Notes: generated from the sequence alone by a model not told the origin. A DNA stretch of 13,695 nucleotides from Isotricha intestinalis (GCA_023807065.1 JAJJLU010004393.1:1-13695), one strand, 5' to 3'; counted from the stretch's first letter, positions 1 to 10,201 are shown. Numbers and translations: made by a program.

Positions 1-1443
1 TTAGTTTTAATTTGTTTTTGATCAAATTATATAACTTAATTTTTAATATATAAATAACAAATAATTTTAAATTTTTTAATTTTTGACTTTTTTTTTATTA
101 TATAAAGAATAATATTATCTTATCTATAATATAAATGATTATTATATCTGATTAATTAATCATTTACAATATATAATTAATTAATTTATAATTCATATAA
201 ATTTATTACTTTTAACTTTTCCTAATGATAAATATAAAAATCCATTTTGTCTTGTTGAGACAGTTTTAAATTTATCTGGATGATTAATAGAAAAAAAAGA
301 TTATGTTGTATATTATGATTATTATTTTTTGTATTTTTTTTCCAAAATCACTTTGATAAAATTCATTTTAGTTCTATAATTTCTATTAATATATTTATTC
401 ATATTATTTTATATTTATTAAATCTCTTTTCATCTGAATTTATATAAGTTTTAGTTATCATTTTTTTTTTTGTTATCAATATTATCAAATCTATATATAT
501 AAGAACTAATTTTAAATCTTATTTTATCATTTGGTTCACTAAAATTATAATTATATAAATGAATTTTAACATTATTTTTATTTTCATTATTATTGTTTAT
601 TTCAGTATTATTATAATTTGTTTCAATTTTATTATCATTATTTATTTTAATAATGTTTTTATTATTATTATTTATTTTTATTTTAATATTCTTTGAATTA
701 GATAATTGATTAAATTGAAATGGATTTCCTCTATTTGGAAAAATTGAATTAATTTATTTTGAGTGTTCAATTTTATATTATCTAAATTATTTTCTAATGG
801 TTTGTTTATAAAAAAAGAATTATTATTTTTAATCCTAATTTTTTCATTTTTAATATTATATATTTTATTCAATTTATCTCTATTTATACTTAAATCTTGC
901 TCTTTATATTTAATATTTCCTATAAAATTACTTTTTGTTTTTTTTTTAGTAATAATTATTTTTGATAATTCATTATCCTTATTATTATTATTTTGTTCAA
1001 ATATAATATTTTTATTATTGATATTATCATTATTATTTTCATTTTTTTTAAATTTTTTTTGTCATCTTTAATTTGAATTTTACTTTCAATGATCGATTCA
1101 CTTTTTTTATTTTCTGTCATATTTTTTATTGAACTACTTTTATCATTTATTTTTATAATGATTTTACTTTTTTTTTCAATTCTTTTTCTATCTTCTATAT
1201 TATTTTTTATTGTTTCTTCTTCTTTAAATTTATTATTCTCTTTTTTATTGTCTTCATTTATTATTTTATTATTCATTATTTTATCATTTAAATTATAATT
1301 AATTTTCTTTACTTTGTCTTCAATATTTTCATTATTTTTAATTTTCTCAACTTTATAGTTTATATTATCTTTTTTTTTCATTTATTATATCATTTTTAAT
1401 TTCTTTCTCCTTTTCAATATTTTTCTCTATTAATTGTATATTG

Positions 1444-1566
1444 TTTTCTTTTTCAATATTTTCATTATTATTTATAATATTTTCTTTTATATTATTTTCT
1501 TTTTCAATATTTTCATTATTATTTATAATATTTTTTTTAATATTATTTTCTTTTTCAATATTTTAA
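1444..1566 (-). repeat. 51-bp in-frame tandem repeat, about 2.4 copies
   Basis: The + strand segment ttttctttttcaatatttt starts at 1444, 1495 and 1546, an exact 51-base period. The first two units are nearly identical over their full length. The period is a multiple of three. On the minus strand it encodes a 17-residue unit containing NIEKENNIKENIINNNE inside the coiled-coil protein. Unit changes at the third copy (TAA near 1565-1563) break the frame. Confidence 0.85.
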
Positions 1567-1910
1567 TTATGAATATTATCTTTTAAAGTTTCAAAATTAT
1601 AATTTTCCTCTTTAACATTTATATTATCTTCATTTATATTATTTAAATCATTATTTTTTTCTTTAATTTCTCCATGTAAAACATTATAATTTTCTTTAAT
1701 ATTATTTTGTAAAATATTAAATCCTTTTTCCATTCTTTCATTAGTTTCAACAATTTCTTTTCCTAAAACTTTAACAGTATTATTTAAATAAATAACATTT
1801 TCCTGAATTTAATTAGTTCTATCATTAAGAAGTAAAATATTATGTGTATTTTCATTAACTTTATCATTTAAAATATTAATTTGTTGACTATGAATATTAA
1901 CAATATTTCC

Positions 1911-2034
1911 AAATTTGTTTTGAATGTTGATTAACTGTATTTTCTAATTTACCAATTCTACCTTCATGATTAGTTAAAATTTGTCCATGTTAAGCAACAG
2001 TACCTTCAAAATGTCCAATTCTTCCTTCATGATT
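1911..2034 (-). repeat. Two copies of a 21-residue (63-bp) protein repeat
   Basis: On the minus strand two adjacent units both begin NHEGRIG: copy A (about 2034-1972) reads NHEGRIGHFEGTVA, stop, HGQ; copy B (1971-1911) reads NHEGRIGKLENTVNQHSKQ. The TAA at 1992-1990 in copy A lines up with a CAA Gln codon in copy B. This gives internal evidence that the interrupted codon was once Gln. Confidence 0.75.
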
Positions 2035-2512
2035 TTCTAATGTTGAATTTATTCTTTGAAATTGTTGATTTATATTTGAATTTTGAAATACATTTTGTTT
2101 CATTTCTACTTCTTTTATATTATCTACTGCATTTTCAATTTCTCCTTTTTAAATTACCACCATTTTGAATTCCATTTGATTTTTTAAAAGCATTCATTTG
2201 TTCCATTGCAAATAAATCACCATCTGATAAATTATAAATTTTATTTCCTACATTTTTTTTAATATCTTCTTCACTTCTTTCATATTTTCAATACCTTCAT
2301 CTGTTAAATTAATATTTGCTTTTTTAATATTTTCAATTTTTCTTTCTTTCATTTTATCCACTGAATGTATTATATTTTTACCCACTTTGAATGGCAACTC
2401 TAACATATGTTCAACACCATCAATTCTTTTGTTGAAGGCATCTGCCATTTTATCTGATGCATTTCCTATTGCATTTATCTGGTACAATTTTTATTATATC
2501 TTTTAAAGACAT

Positions 2513-2590
2513 ATGCTTTTTTTTTATTTTTACTTTTTTATGATAAATAGTTTATATATAAAATATTAAAATTTTTTTTAAATTTTTTAT
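2513..2590. promoter_or_regulatory. 78-bp divergent intergenic region
   Basis: The two start codons at 2512 (minus) and 2591 (plus) face away from each other across 78 bp of almost pure A/T, so promoters for both genes must lie here or inside the genes. I see TATA-like strings but nothing distinctive enough to call a specific element. Confidence 0.3.
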
Positions 2591-3620
2591 ATGGATAAAA
2601 GAGTTTTTTGTATTGAATGTAATCAATTTTTTGATAATGTTGAAAGTTTTAATAAAAAACATGTAGTTATAAAGTTAAGAATGTTAAATATAATTTTCTT
2701 TTAAAAGAAAATTGTTTGGAATATATTAGTAAGTTAATTTCTGTTAATAATAAAATTATTGATAGTGTTAATAAACAAATTTTACAAATTCAACAAATTT
2801 CTTCTAAATTAAATTATTATGAAGATGCTTTGAAAAATGATATTTTTTTTGAATGTAATGTTAATATTAAAAATGTTGAAAATAATATAAATGGGAAATG
2901 TTTAATTCATTTTTTTCCTAAATGCATTCATTTTAGAATTGAATGTAAAGGAGATATTATTTTTACAAATAAGAAAGAATTTATAATTGAAATTTTATTT
3001 CCTTTTCAAAAATCAAATTTAAAATTCAGTTCAATTGAAAAATTACAAGGTTGTATTTCAAGTATAAGGTTTTAAATACTTCAGAACAAGAAACAATTAT
3101 TTATAATAATTATTCTTCATTAATTGAACAAAATAATTATATAACTAGTATTAAACTTTCAAGAAATTATTTCGTAACCGGTTATTTTGAAAAAAAGAAA
3201 ATTGATATATCAATTAATGGAATTTTAACTTTTTCTTCTTTTAAATTTGATTTAAATTTACCTTTTTTTTTTATTTTTGATTGAAGAAAAAAAATTTCTT
3301 TGTTATGAACAATATCAATGGAAATTTATTGATAATTGTTTTACAAATGAAGGAAATATTAATGAAAATTGTATTGTTTATTTAGAAATAAAATTTAAAC
3401 AAAATGAAATTTACATTTAAAATAAATATAAATATCTTGGGAATAAACCTGATTTTATTACTACTGAAAAAAAAATGGTAAATTTAATTTTAATTTTCTA
3501 AATCAATTTTATGGAATTATATCAATATTTAATGAAGGGAAGTATTTATCATCAAGTATTGAAAATAATTTAATTAACTTATCAAATGAACAAAATAATT
3601 TTCTAATTTATAATATATAA
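2591..3620 (+). pseudogene. B-box-like zinc finger plus coiled-coil protein, frame broken
   Basis: ATG at 2591 opens with MDKRVFCIECNQFFDN and then SFNKKH. This is a short CxxC...H finger resembling the start of a B-box or C2H2-type domain. A helical stretch of about 50 residues follows (LISVNNKIIDSVNKQILQIQ), then a beta-rich C-terminal region with several Cys that could be a ligand-binding or sandwich fold. About 340 codons run to TAA 3618-3620. Single-base frame changes occur near 2670, 3060, 3245-3255 (a run of ten T) and 3473 (a run of nine A), and an in-frame TAA lies at 3418-3420. A finger followed by a coiled coil recalls TRIM-type proteins, but no RING is present and the beta region is unrecognised. 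It lies 136 bp upstream of the GTPase gene on the same strand; joint function is not shown. Confidence 0.5.
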
Positions 3621-5464
3621 AAGTAATTATTTATAAAAACTATTTTATAATTTTATAATTAATATCTCTAACTATTTCACATATAAAAAAAATATACTAA
3701 AAAAAAATAAAAAATTACTATAAAACGTACTTAACAAAAAAATTATATATTATTATATGAAAGAACCATTACCATTTATAATAGAAAAAAATAATGAATT
3801 AATCTTAAATGAAGAAGTATTAAAAATAATAGAACAATCAGAAAATCCAAGATTACTTTTATTTTACGGAGCAACAAGACAAAGAAAAAGTACAACATTT
3901 AATCAAATAATAAGAGGAAACATAAATTCATGGTCATATATAAATAAATCACCATTTAAATCTCAAACATCTCAAAATAGTTTAACTGAAGGATGTGATA
4001 TTTATGGACCAATAAAATGTTCAGAATTATTAAACAGACATAAATTAAAAATAAAAATAAAAAATGACTATGATATTTTTTTCTGTGATACAGAAGGATT
4101 TTTTTCTTTAAATAGTCAATCAAAAACTTTAATTCCAGGAATTTTAACTTTATTACAAATATGTACTTTATCAGTTATTATGATAAATAATATTCCTGAT
4201 TTAATACAGTAACACAAATTACATCAGAAATACAATTTTCTAAAATTTTATAACAAATAAATTCTGAATTAAAATCTCCTCTAATTGCAGTTTATATATC
4301 GGGATATCAACTTGATGTTATAGAAATAGATGATTTTGAAGGATGTAAAGCTGAATATCAAGAAAGAAGAGATGAAACAAGTGATTTAATATTAACTCAT
4401 ATGAATAAAAATTTCCCTCATTTAAATATTACTAAATATGATTATAAAGTTATTCCAGTAGGACCTTTTATAAAAAATTTCCCTGGTTAACTTGATCTTA
4501 ATGCTCAATTATATTGGGATTCTATTCATAATATTGTTAGAGAATTTGTCTTATTTTGTAATAAAAGTAATAATCAAAGTTTTGTTAAACTTATTTCTTT
4601 AATGAAAGTTATTTTTAGGATTTTTAAAGATTTTAAAGAAATTCCTAATGATCATAATTTAAGTAATGTACTTATTAAATATATTGGAGATTTATTTGAT
4701 AAATATTCTATTCAACAATTTGAAAAAATTAATTTGGAAATTCAAAATGATTTGAAAAATAATTTTGACATTTAGATTAAAATGTTATATGATAATAATT
4801 TAGCTATTAATAAATTAAATGAATGTATTGATCAAAATTTAATTGATATTTATAAAAGTTTAATTCCTGATAAAATGAAAAATTTTATTGATAAAGCTAT
4901 TTTACAACTTAGAAATGCTATTGTTAATCAATTAGAAAAAGAATTTGAAATTAAATGTAAAGAAATTCTTTCAAATGATTATATTCTTATTCATATTGAT
5001 AATATTAAAAAAGAAATTGAAAAAGCTGATTTTCAAGAAGATATTAATATGGATATTGTTAAAGAGTATGTTGTAATTTGGAATAATATTGATAAAGAAA
5101 ATGAAAAATTAGTTGATTATTTTATAAAAAGTAAACCTCAAAATATTGAAATTTTAAAAAATAATTTAATTATTCAAAATTTAATATCAAAAAAATTGTT
5201 TGGAAAGATTTTTTTAAGATAAAAAAAAAAATGATTCAAAAAGAAATTAATAATAGTTATTTAGAAATTTTTAGAAAAATTCAATATCAAGAAGACTTTA
5301 ATAAATTAATTATTCCAAATGAAAATTATCATTTCAATTAATGAAAAAATATAATGAACAATATTTTAAAAATTTACCTGAAGCAAAAAAAATGAAGCAA
5401 TAACTTGGATAAAAAAAAATGTGAAGATGAATATAAAAAAATAAAAGAAGATAATCAAAGAAAA

Positions 5465-6208
5465 CCAAAATGGGAAAATTTAATAAATAATATTAAAACA
5501 ACAATAAAAGAAATATTAAATCATTATTTAGATAAAATATTTAATGGAAAACAATTTAAAAATCAAATTGATCCAAATTTAGGAAGAAATGAAATTATTT
5601 TAAGTAAAATTCAAAAAGAAATTATTGAAAATCCACAAGTAACAAAAGAAAAACAACAAGAAATAAATAATATTGTATTAAATTAAGTAAATTTAATTGT
5701 TTCTATATTTAATAAAAAAAGAGATGAATTATCTTTATTTGAAAAAATTATTTTAGAAAAAGAACAAAAATGTAATGAAATAACAGATGCAAAAATAAAA
5801 GAATTAATGAGTAATTTTCATTATCAAGAAGATAAAATTTTATTTAATGCAGATAATTTTTTTACTTTACTTAAAAGAAATAATGAAATTAATGAAAATA
5901 TGTCTCAAAACAATAATGAATTTAATAATATGATTAATAAAGTAAGTCAAAATAAATCTCATGAATATAATAATATTTTAGTACCACAACGTCCTTCATG
6001 GAATAGCATTAAAGAAAATATTAAATTAAAAATAGAAGATAAATGTAATAATTTTATTAAAAAAATATTCGATAATAAAATATATAAAGAAGAAATTAAA
6101 TTTGATATAAATGATTTAAATAAAGAAATAAACTCATTAAATTCATTAGAAGGAATTTTACAAAATAAACATAATGAAATAAAAGAATTAATCAATTCAA
6201 TGATTTAA
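5465..6208 (+). repeat. Diverged internal duplication in the GTPase tail
   Basis: Two protein segments align by eye: one from about 5465 (KPKWENLINNIKTTIKEI, then DKIFNGKQFKNQI) and one from about 5990 (RPSWNSIKENIKLKIED, then KKIFDNKIYKEEI). Each is preceded about 50-90 residues earlier by a YQED motif (about 5285 and 5820). The repeat period is about 530 bp. The module is all-helical by composition. The copies are diverged, so the duplication is old and predates the frame breaks. Confidence 0.55.
6155..6191 (+). repeat. 37-bp exact repeat, copy 1 (in GTPase gene)
   Basis: This segment is identical, base for base, to 9011-9047. It encodes ILQNKHNEIKEL in the local reading frame. Similarity stops sharply on both sides. 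Confidence 0.9.
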
Positions 6209-6869
6209 CAAACAAAAAATAAAATAATGAATGATTTATATAGTCTTTCAAATTGGTGAGATAGGAAAATAATATTAATCCAAAATGGTTATACATTAAT
6301 GATAGAAAAATCAAATGCAGATTTAAAAACAAAAGACTTAAATCAAATAATAAATATTTTAGTTAATGAAGTAATAATTTCACCAAAATTTTTTGACTCA
6401 TGTAAAAATGAAAATCAAAAAAATGAAATTATAAACGAATTAAAAAAACATGCAAAAGAAATTGGAAATTCACATTTAAAAAAGAAAAATGAAGAAGAAT
6501 TAAAAAAAAAGAATATGAAGATAGAATAAATAATGAAAGAAAATAAGCAGAAGAAAAAATCAAATTAGAAAAAGAAAAATTAGAAAGATATAAACAAGAA
6601 ATAGAAAGACAAAGACAAATACAAATTCAAAATGAATATAATGCAAGAATTGAAGATTTAGCTAATAGAGTTATAAGAGGTGAATTTGGGAATGGTATTC
6701 AACAAAGAAGAAATAAACTTGGGGATTTATTTGTTCCTGTACAAAATAGAGTTAATGAAAGGTTGGGTTATTCTAAAAGATATTAGTAATCATTTAGTTT
6801 TTTTTTAATTAAAAAAATTTATTATATTTTAATTTTATATTATATTATATGATATATTAAATAGAAATC

Positions 6870-7528
6870 TAATTTTTTTGAAATAAAAAATTTAGAAAAA
6901 AATACATTTATAATTATTTGTGATTGAATTTCTTATTCATAATATTTTACCAGTAATTTTCTTTTTATAAATTATATTATTAATATACTAAAATCAAATT
7001 CTTTTCAGAATTTTTAAAAAGTAAATACAATAATAACTTCATGTTCATAAATCCAAAATAAATCATAAATCCTTTTAATAAGTTCAAAATGAATATGATT
7101 ACAAGAAAAAAAATTAGAAAAATAAATTGTAATAATACAAGGAATATCATTAATAATTTATTCTTTAATAAATAAAACATGAATATTAGGTTATTCTTTT
7201 TTATATTATTTTTAGAGTTTTTAATTAACAAATATTTTTTGTTGAATTTTTCCATTCATACAAAAATAACTTTTAATATTCTCATTAAAAAAAATAATTA
7301 TATTTTTCCATTTTTTTATTTTATTCACATCGAAATTCATTTTTAAAATAAATTTTTAACATTATTAATAATTCCATTTTGAGATTCTTTATAATTTGTT
7401 ATTTCATTTTAATCACTATCTTCTTCTTAATTATTAGAAGATAAATTAAAGATATAGAAGTTTTTGCAATTTAGCTTATATTTTTTTACAATTAACTTTT
7501 TATCCCTAGCAAAACATGAAATAATCAT
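6870..7528 (-). pseudogene. TBC (Rab-GAP)-like protein remnant
   Basis: From ATG 7528-7526 the frame reads MIISCFARDKKLIVKKYKL and an acidic linker, with TAA interruptions after SSNN and DSD. After frame changes near 7345, 7290, 7260 and 7190 it reaches a stretch at about 7185-6995 with ITIYFSNFF and IKRIYDLFWIYEHEVIIVF. This resembles the C-terminal part of TBC domains, where a WF-x-x-x-F strand precedes (R/I)xxDxF, a short turn and a hydrophobic helix. TBC proteins act as GTPase activators for Rab proteins. The catalytic Arg/Gln fingers, normally further upstream, are not visible. Coding-like sequence may continue to about 6870. There are about nine TAA codons and no long open frame, making this the most damaged gene here. 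The TBC call is by eye and tentative. Confidence 0.35.
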
Positions 7529-7968
7529 TAAATTTATTATTAAGTAATTATCAACTCTAATTTTAAAATTAAATTAAAATAATTTAATATAATCAAAAAA
7601 GTTTAAAAAAAAATTAACTCCATTTGAATTTTATTATTTTTTTAAATTTTAATTATTTTAAATTATTAAAATATTAATTTAAAGTAAAAGAATAAATAAA
7701 TTAATTTTATACTTAATTATAATTTTGTTTAAAAATGATTACATTAAAGTAATTATTATTTATATAATATATTAATATTTTCAATTATTATTTATATAAT
7801 AATTATATAATTAAATATAATGAGCATAAATAATATTTCATTATTATATATAAATTATTGCCATGTTTTATCAATTAATTAATTTATTCTATATATTTTT
7901 ATTTTATGGATTATTATATTATTATATTGAATTATTTATTTATAAATTTAATTATTTCTTGAAATTTA
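7529..7968. other. 440-bp divergent intergenic region, no gene seen
   Basis: This AT-rich spacer lies between the minus-strand remnant starting at 7528 and the SPX gene starting at 7969. It holds an 18-bp direct repeat, aattattatttatataat, at 7751-7768 and 7783-7800. That repeat is low in complexity and may be chance. No coding stretch, tRNA or convincing promoter motif was found. Confidence 0.5.
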
Positions 7969-8672
7969 ATGAAATTTGGTTTATATTTAGAAGAAAATAG
8001 AATTGCAGAATGGAAAGAATTTTATATTAATTATACATCACTTAAAAGTTTTTTAAAACCTTTTCAAGCAAGATATAAAAAACACAGGCAGATTTTAATA
8101 AAAAAAAATCAGGTATTAGAAGTTTTTTTTGATCAACGCTCAAATTCATTGAATTCATTAAGTGATATCCAAATATTTCCAAATCAAAATGATAAATCTT
8201 TACTTGAAAAATTTGTAATTCACATTATATTAGAATTAAAAAAAGTTGATTTTTTCTTTGATCTAAAAGTGAAAAAATGTCATGACAGAATAAAAGAAAT
8301 TAAAGAACTACTTGAATTTATAGAAAAAAATAAAAATATATAAAAAAGATATAAAAATTCAATAGAAAATGCAATTAAAGAATTATTTAAAGAAAGAATA
8401 TATATAAAAAGTTTTATAGAACTAAATTTAAAACAAAAGATAAAATAATGAAAAAATTTCAAAAATTTACAAAAGTTTTAGATAGTAAAGAAAATGAAGA
8501 AACAGCAAAAGAAATAAATAAAAAATTAGAAATTTTTATCTCAAATTCAAATTTACTAAATCCACTTCAAATATTAAGTATAGAACAAACAGAAATAGAA
8601 AAAATTTTCAGTGAATTTTTCTTTGATAAATATTCATCAAATGCAATAAAAATTTTAAAAGCAATAATATAA
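7969..8672 (+). pseudogene. SPX domain protein (N-terminal part), frame broken
   Basis: The start MKFGLYLEENRIAEWKEFYI followed by NYTSLKSFLK is a textbook SPX N-terminus, the domain that senses inositol pyrophosphates and phosphate status. Further SPX landmarks are the helix around residues 95-104 (FFFDLKVKKC) and the later FIELN segment followed by KIMKKFQKFTKVLD, the Lys-rich helix that helps bind inositol phosphates. The first 124 codons are open; TAA 8341-8343 interrupts, and reading continues in the same frame as KRYKNSIENAIKEL. One base is missing in the A-rich run near 8432, after which the frame from 8448 continues to 8672. An N-terminal SPX is usually joined to an effector (transporter, RING or other). 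Here the reading continues almost without a gap into the Cys/His and RING region, so both may be one gene of about 720 codons. Confidence 0.7.
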
Positions 8673-10157
8673 ATTTTTTGTAGAAATAAATTTTGACAAA
8701 AATCTTCTTTTTGACAAATCAGAAATTCATAATAATAAATCTGAAACAACAAATTATGATAATAATAAATTAGAAAATAATATAAGAATAAAATTAAAAT
8801 ATGAAAATGTTTATGAATGAGATTTAATCGAATAAAAACTTCTGAAACAATTTTTGAAATAATGAATGATATTTCAGCTGAAAATCAAATTAAAATATAT
8901 GAACATTTTTATCAAAAAAATTTAAAAATCAACCATTGTAATTTAAATTTAAATATTTATCACAAATTAAATTTAACAGATTTAAATCCAATTCATAAAC
9001 AAATTTTATTATTTTACAAAATAAACATAATGAAATAAAAGAATTAAATTTAAATTTACCTTATTTTTATCAAAATGAAAGAAGAAGAATTTTAAAAATA
9101 ATGAAGATGGTTTATTATCTTCTAATTAAATGTTTAAAATCACATGAAAATGAACCATATGAAATAAAAGAACAATGTAATTTTTCACATTCAGAAAATG
9201 AAATTTATTTTCATTCTTTAATTTATAAAAATAAAAATTGTACAAAAAAAATTATTGGATTTATGAAAGCTTTCCTGAATTATGTTTAAAATCTCATAAT
9301 TATAATAATGATTTTAAATTAATTTATAATTATTTAGATGATGATGTAAAAGAACTTACGTTTATTTATGAAAAAAAATGAAAAAAATAAAACCTTATGA
9401 AGAATGTTTTAAAGATTTAGAAATAGAAGAATTTAAAACAATTTTAAAATATTAGAATGTCAAAATAAAAATAATTTAAATGATAATTGTAATATGGATA
9501 TACATTTATGCTTATTTTATCATAATTATAATGAAAAAAGACGAAAAATTATTTATACTAATGAATTTTGTAAAGATATAATTTATGAAAATGGAAATTG
9601 ATTATTGTCATAGTAAATATGAATTTTATTATCAGGAAAAAAATTTTGGGAAATTATTTCAGAAAAAAGAATATTAATAATGAATGTATTTATAAAAAAA
9701 CATGTTATGGAATTTACAATCATTTTTATAGCAATTATGAAAAAAGAAAAAGAAATAAAAAGTGAATTAGAATACGAGAAAAGCTCCATTCAGTTTTGTA
9801 AGAAGTAAACTGTGCTAAGGATAGAATATGGGATTTTATTTAGATGAAGTGTTGACTGGCTTTGAAAAATATAATTATAAAGTTTTGGAAAATGCTGAAT
9901 CAAATTTGATGAAATTATTAATAAAAGTTAAGAATAAAATATCAAATATTGAATATGAGGCTGTTAATGGGAATGTACAATTGTCTGAAGACGAAAGCTT
10001 AAAATTCCCAAAATGTAAAGAAAATCACATTAATTATTTATAATATCCATATGAGCATATGACTCTGTGTTGTGAATATGTTAAAACGACAGTAAAATGT
10101 CCTATATGCTTCAATTTTATTGAATAATGTGATGAAGTATTTTTGCCAAATGATTAA
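8673..10157 (+). pseudogene. CCCH-like zinc fingers plus C-terminal RING-like finger, degenerate
   Basis: After a linker (8676-8816) the frame from 8817 (RFNRIKTSETIFEIMND) leads into two similar Cys/His modules. One lies around 9050-9300 with QNERRR, CLKSH, CNFSH and a second CLKSH. The other lies around 9460-9750 with CLFYHNYNEKRR, then FCKDI, NCDYCHSKYEFYY, ECIYKKTCYGIYNH. The C-x3-H endings and EKRR signature resemble Unkempt-type CCCH fingers, which bind RNA. The last 50 codons (to TAA 10155-10157) form a RING-like finger, KCKENH, YEHMTLCCEY, CPIC, also as in Unkempt. Three of eight RING metal positions are aromatic (Phe, Tyr, Tyr). Frame changes occur near 8817, 9010, 9270, 9380, 9440, 9600 and 9800. 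In-frame TAA codons lie at 10041-10043 and 10125-10127. It may be the 3' half of the SPX gene; the family call rests on spacing seen by eye. Confidence 0.5.
9011..9047 (+). repeat. 37-bp exact repeat, copy 2 (in CCCH/RING gene)
   Basis: Identical to 6155-6191. It encodes the same ILQNKHNEIKEL in the frame shared with 9101-9289. The frame change from the preceding open stretch (ending 9038) falls at this copy's left edge. Confidence 0.9.
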
Positions 10158-10201
10158 ATCTTTATAAATAAAAAATAATTTATTAATCATAATGATAATT
10201 T

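Larger units (their letters stand above)
193..2512 (-). pseudogene. Long Asn/Lys/Glu-rich coiled-coil protein, frame broken
   Basis: I do not recognise the family. Reading from ATG 2512-2510 (MSLKDI) to TGA 195-193 gives about 750 codons once frames are switched several times. The N-terminal 150 residues are helical and better conserved in composition (the open stretch from 2487 to 2248 includes GVEHMLELPFKVGKNIIHSV). A helical region with a 21-residue repeat (1911-2034) follows. Next comes a very Asn/Lys/Glu-rich low-complexity coiled coil with a 51-bp tandem repeat (1444-1566). The C-terminal 150 residues look more folded and end near HPDKFKTVSTRQNGFLYLSL. Frame changes fall near 2480, 2250, 2140, 1915, 1375, 1045, 915, 740 and 460, mostly at A/T runs. 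In-frame TAA codons lie at 1992-1990, 1811-1809 and 1565-1563. The upstream 78 bp is shared with the divergent gene at 2591. A scaffold or cytoskeletal role is possible but unproven. Bases 1-192 hold only AT-rich sequence. Confidence 0.55.
3757..6786 (+). pseudogene. GB1/RHD3-type large GTPase with long coiled-coil C-terminus, degenerate
   Basis: The first 151 codons are open and carry a dynamin-superfamily GTPase fold: a P-loop at residues 38-45 (GATRQRKS), a switch I Thr region around 77 (LTEGCDIYGP), and G3 DTEG at 111-114. This layout suits guanylate-binding-protein or atlastin-like GTPases, which hydrolyse GTP on membranes. The P-loop has Arg (AGA, 3883-3885) where GxxxxGKS needs Gly, so nucleotide binding is probably lost. 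The remainder (about 850 codons) is helical and contains a duplicated module beginning R-P-x-W at about 5465 and 5990. It ends in a Lys/Glu/Gln coiled coil and GYSKRY before TAG 6784-6786. Frame changes occur near 4208, 5221-5231, 5327, 5390, 5415 and 6500, nearly all in A/T runs. In-frame stops are TAA 4251, TAA 4488, TAG 4773, TAA 5684, TAA 6206, TGA 6257 and TAA 6544. The family call is fairly secure; calling it a pseudogene assumes the standard code and an accurate sequence. Confidence 0.7.

Noticed and set aside
763..1298. Hydrophobic plus-strand frames that look like membrane proteins
   Set aside because: They are antisense shadows of the Asn/Lys-rich coiled-coil gene: AAT/AAA/ATA codons read backwards give Ile/Leu/Phe runs.
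6254..6259. TGA after TGG read as Trp or selenocysteine
   Set aside because: A single case with no structural element or homologue to support recoding.
3757..6786. Plain ciliate-type code (TAA/TAG always Gln, TGA the only stop)
   Set aside because: With that code several genes would read through natural ends (3618, 10155, 10307) deep into spacers or neighbours without meeting TGA. The WD40 gene also uses only CAA/CAG for Gln.
6980..7255. Minus-strand 91-residue hydrophobic protein
   Set aside because: Its frame gives only Ile/Leu/Phe-rich sequence, whereas the neighbouring frame of the same strand gives a TBC-like sequence with balanced composition.
2591..9300. Very short introns as the cause of the frame changes
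   Set aside because: The breaks are repaired by a single base at homopolymers, and no recurring GT...AG segment sits at them.
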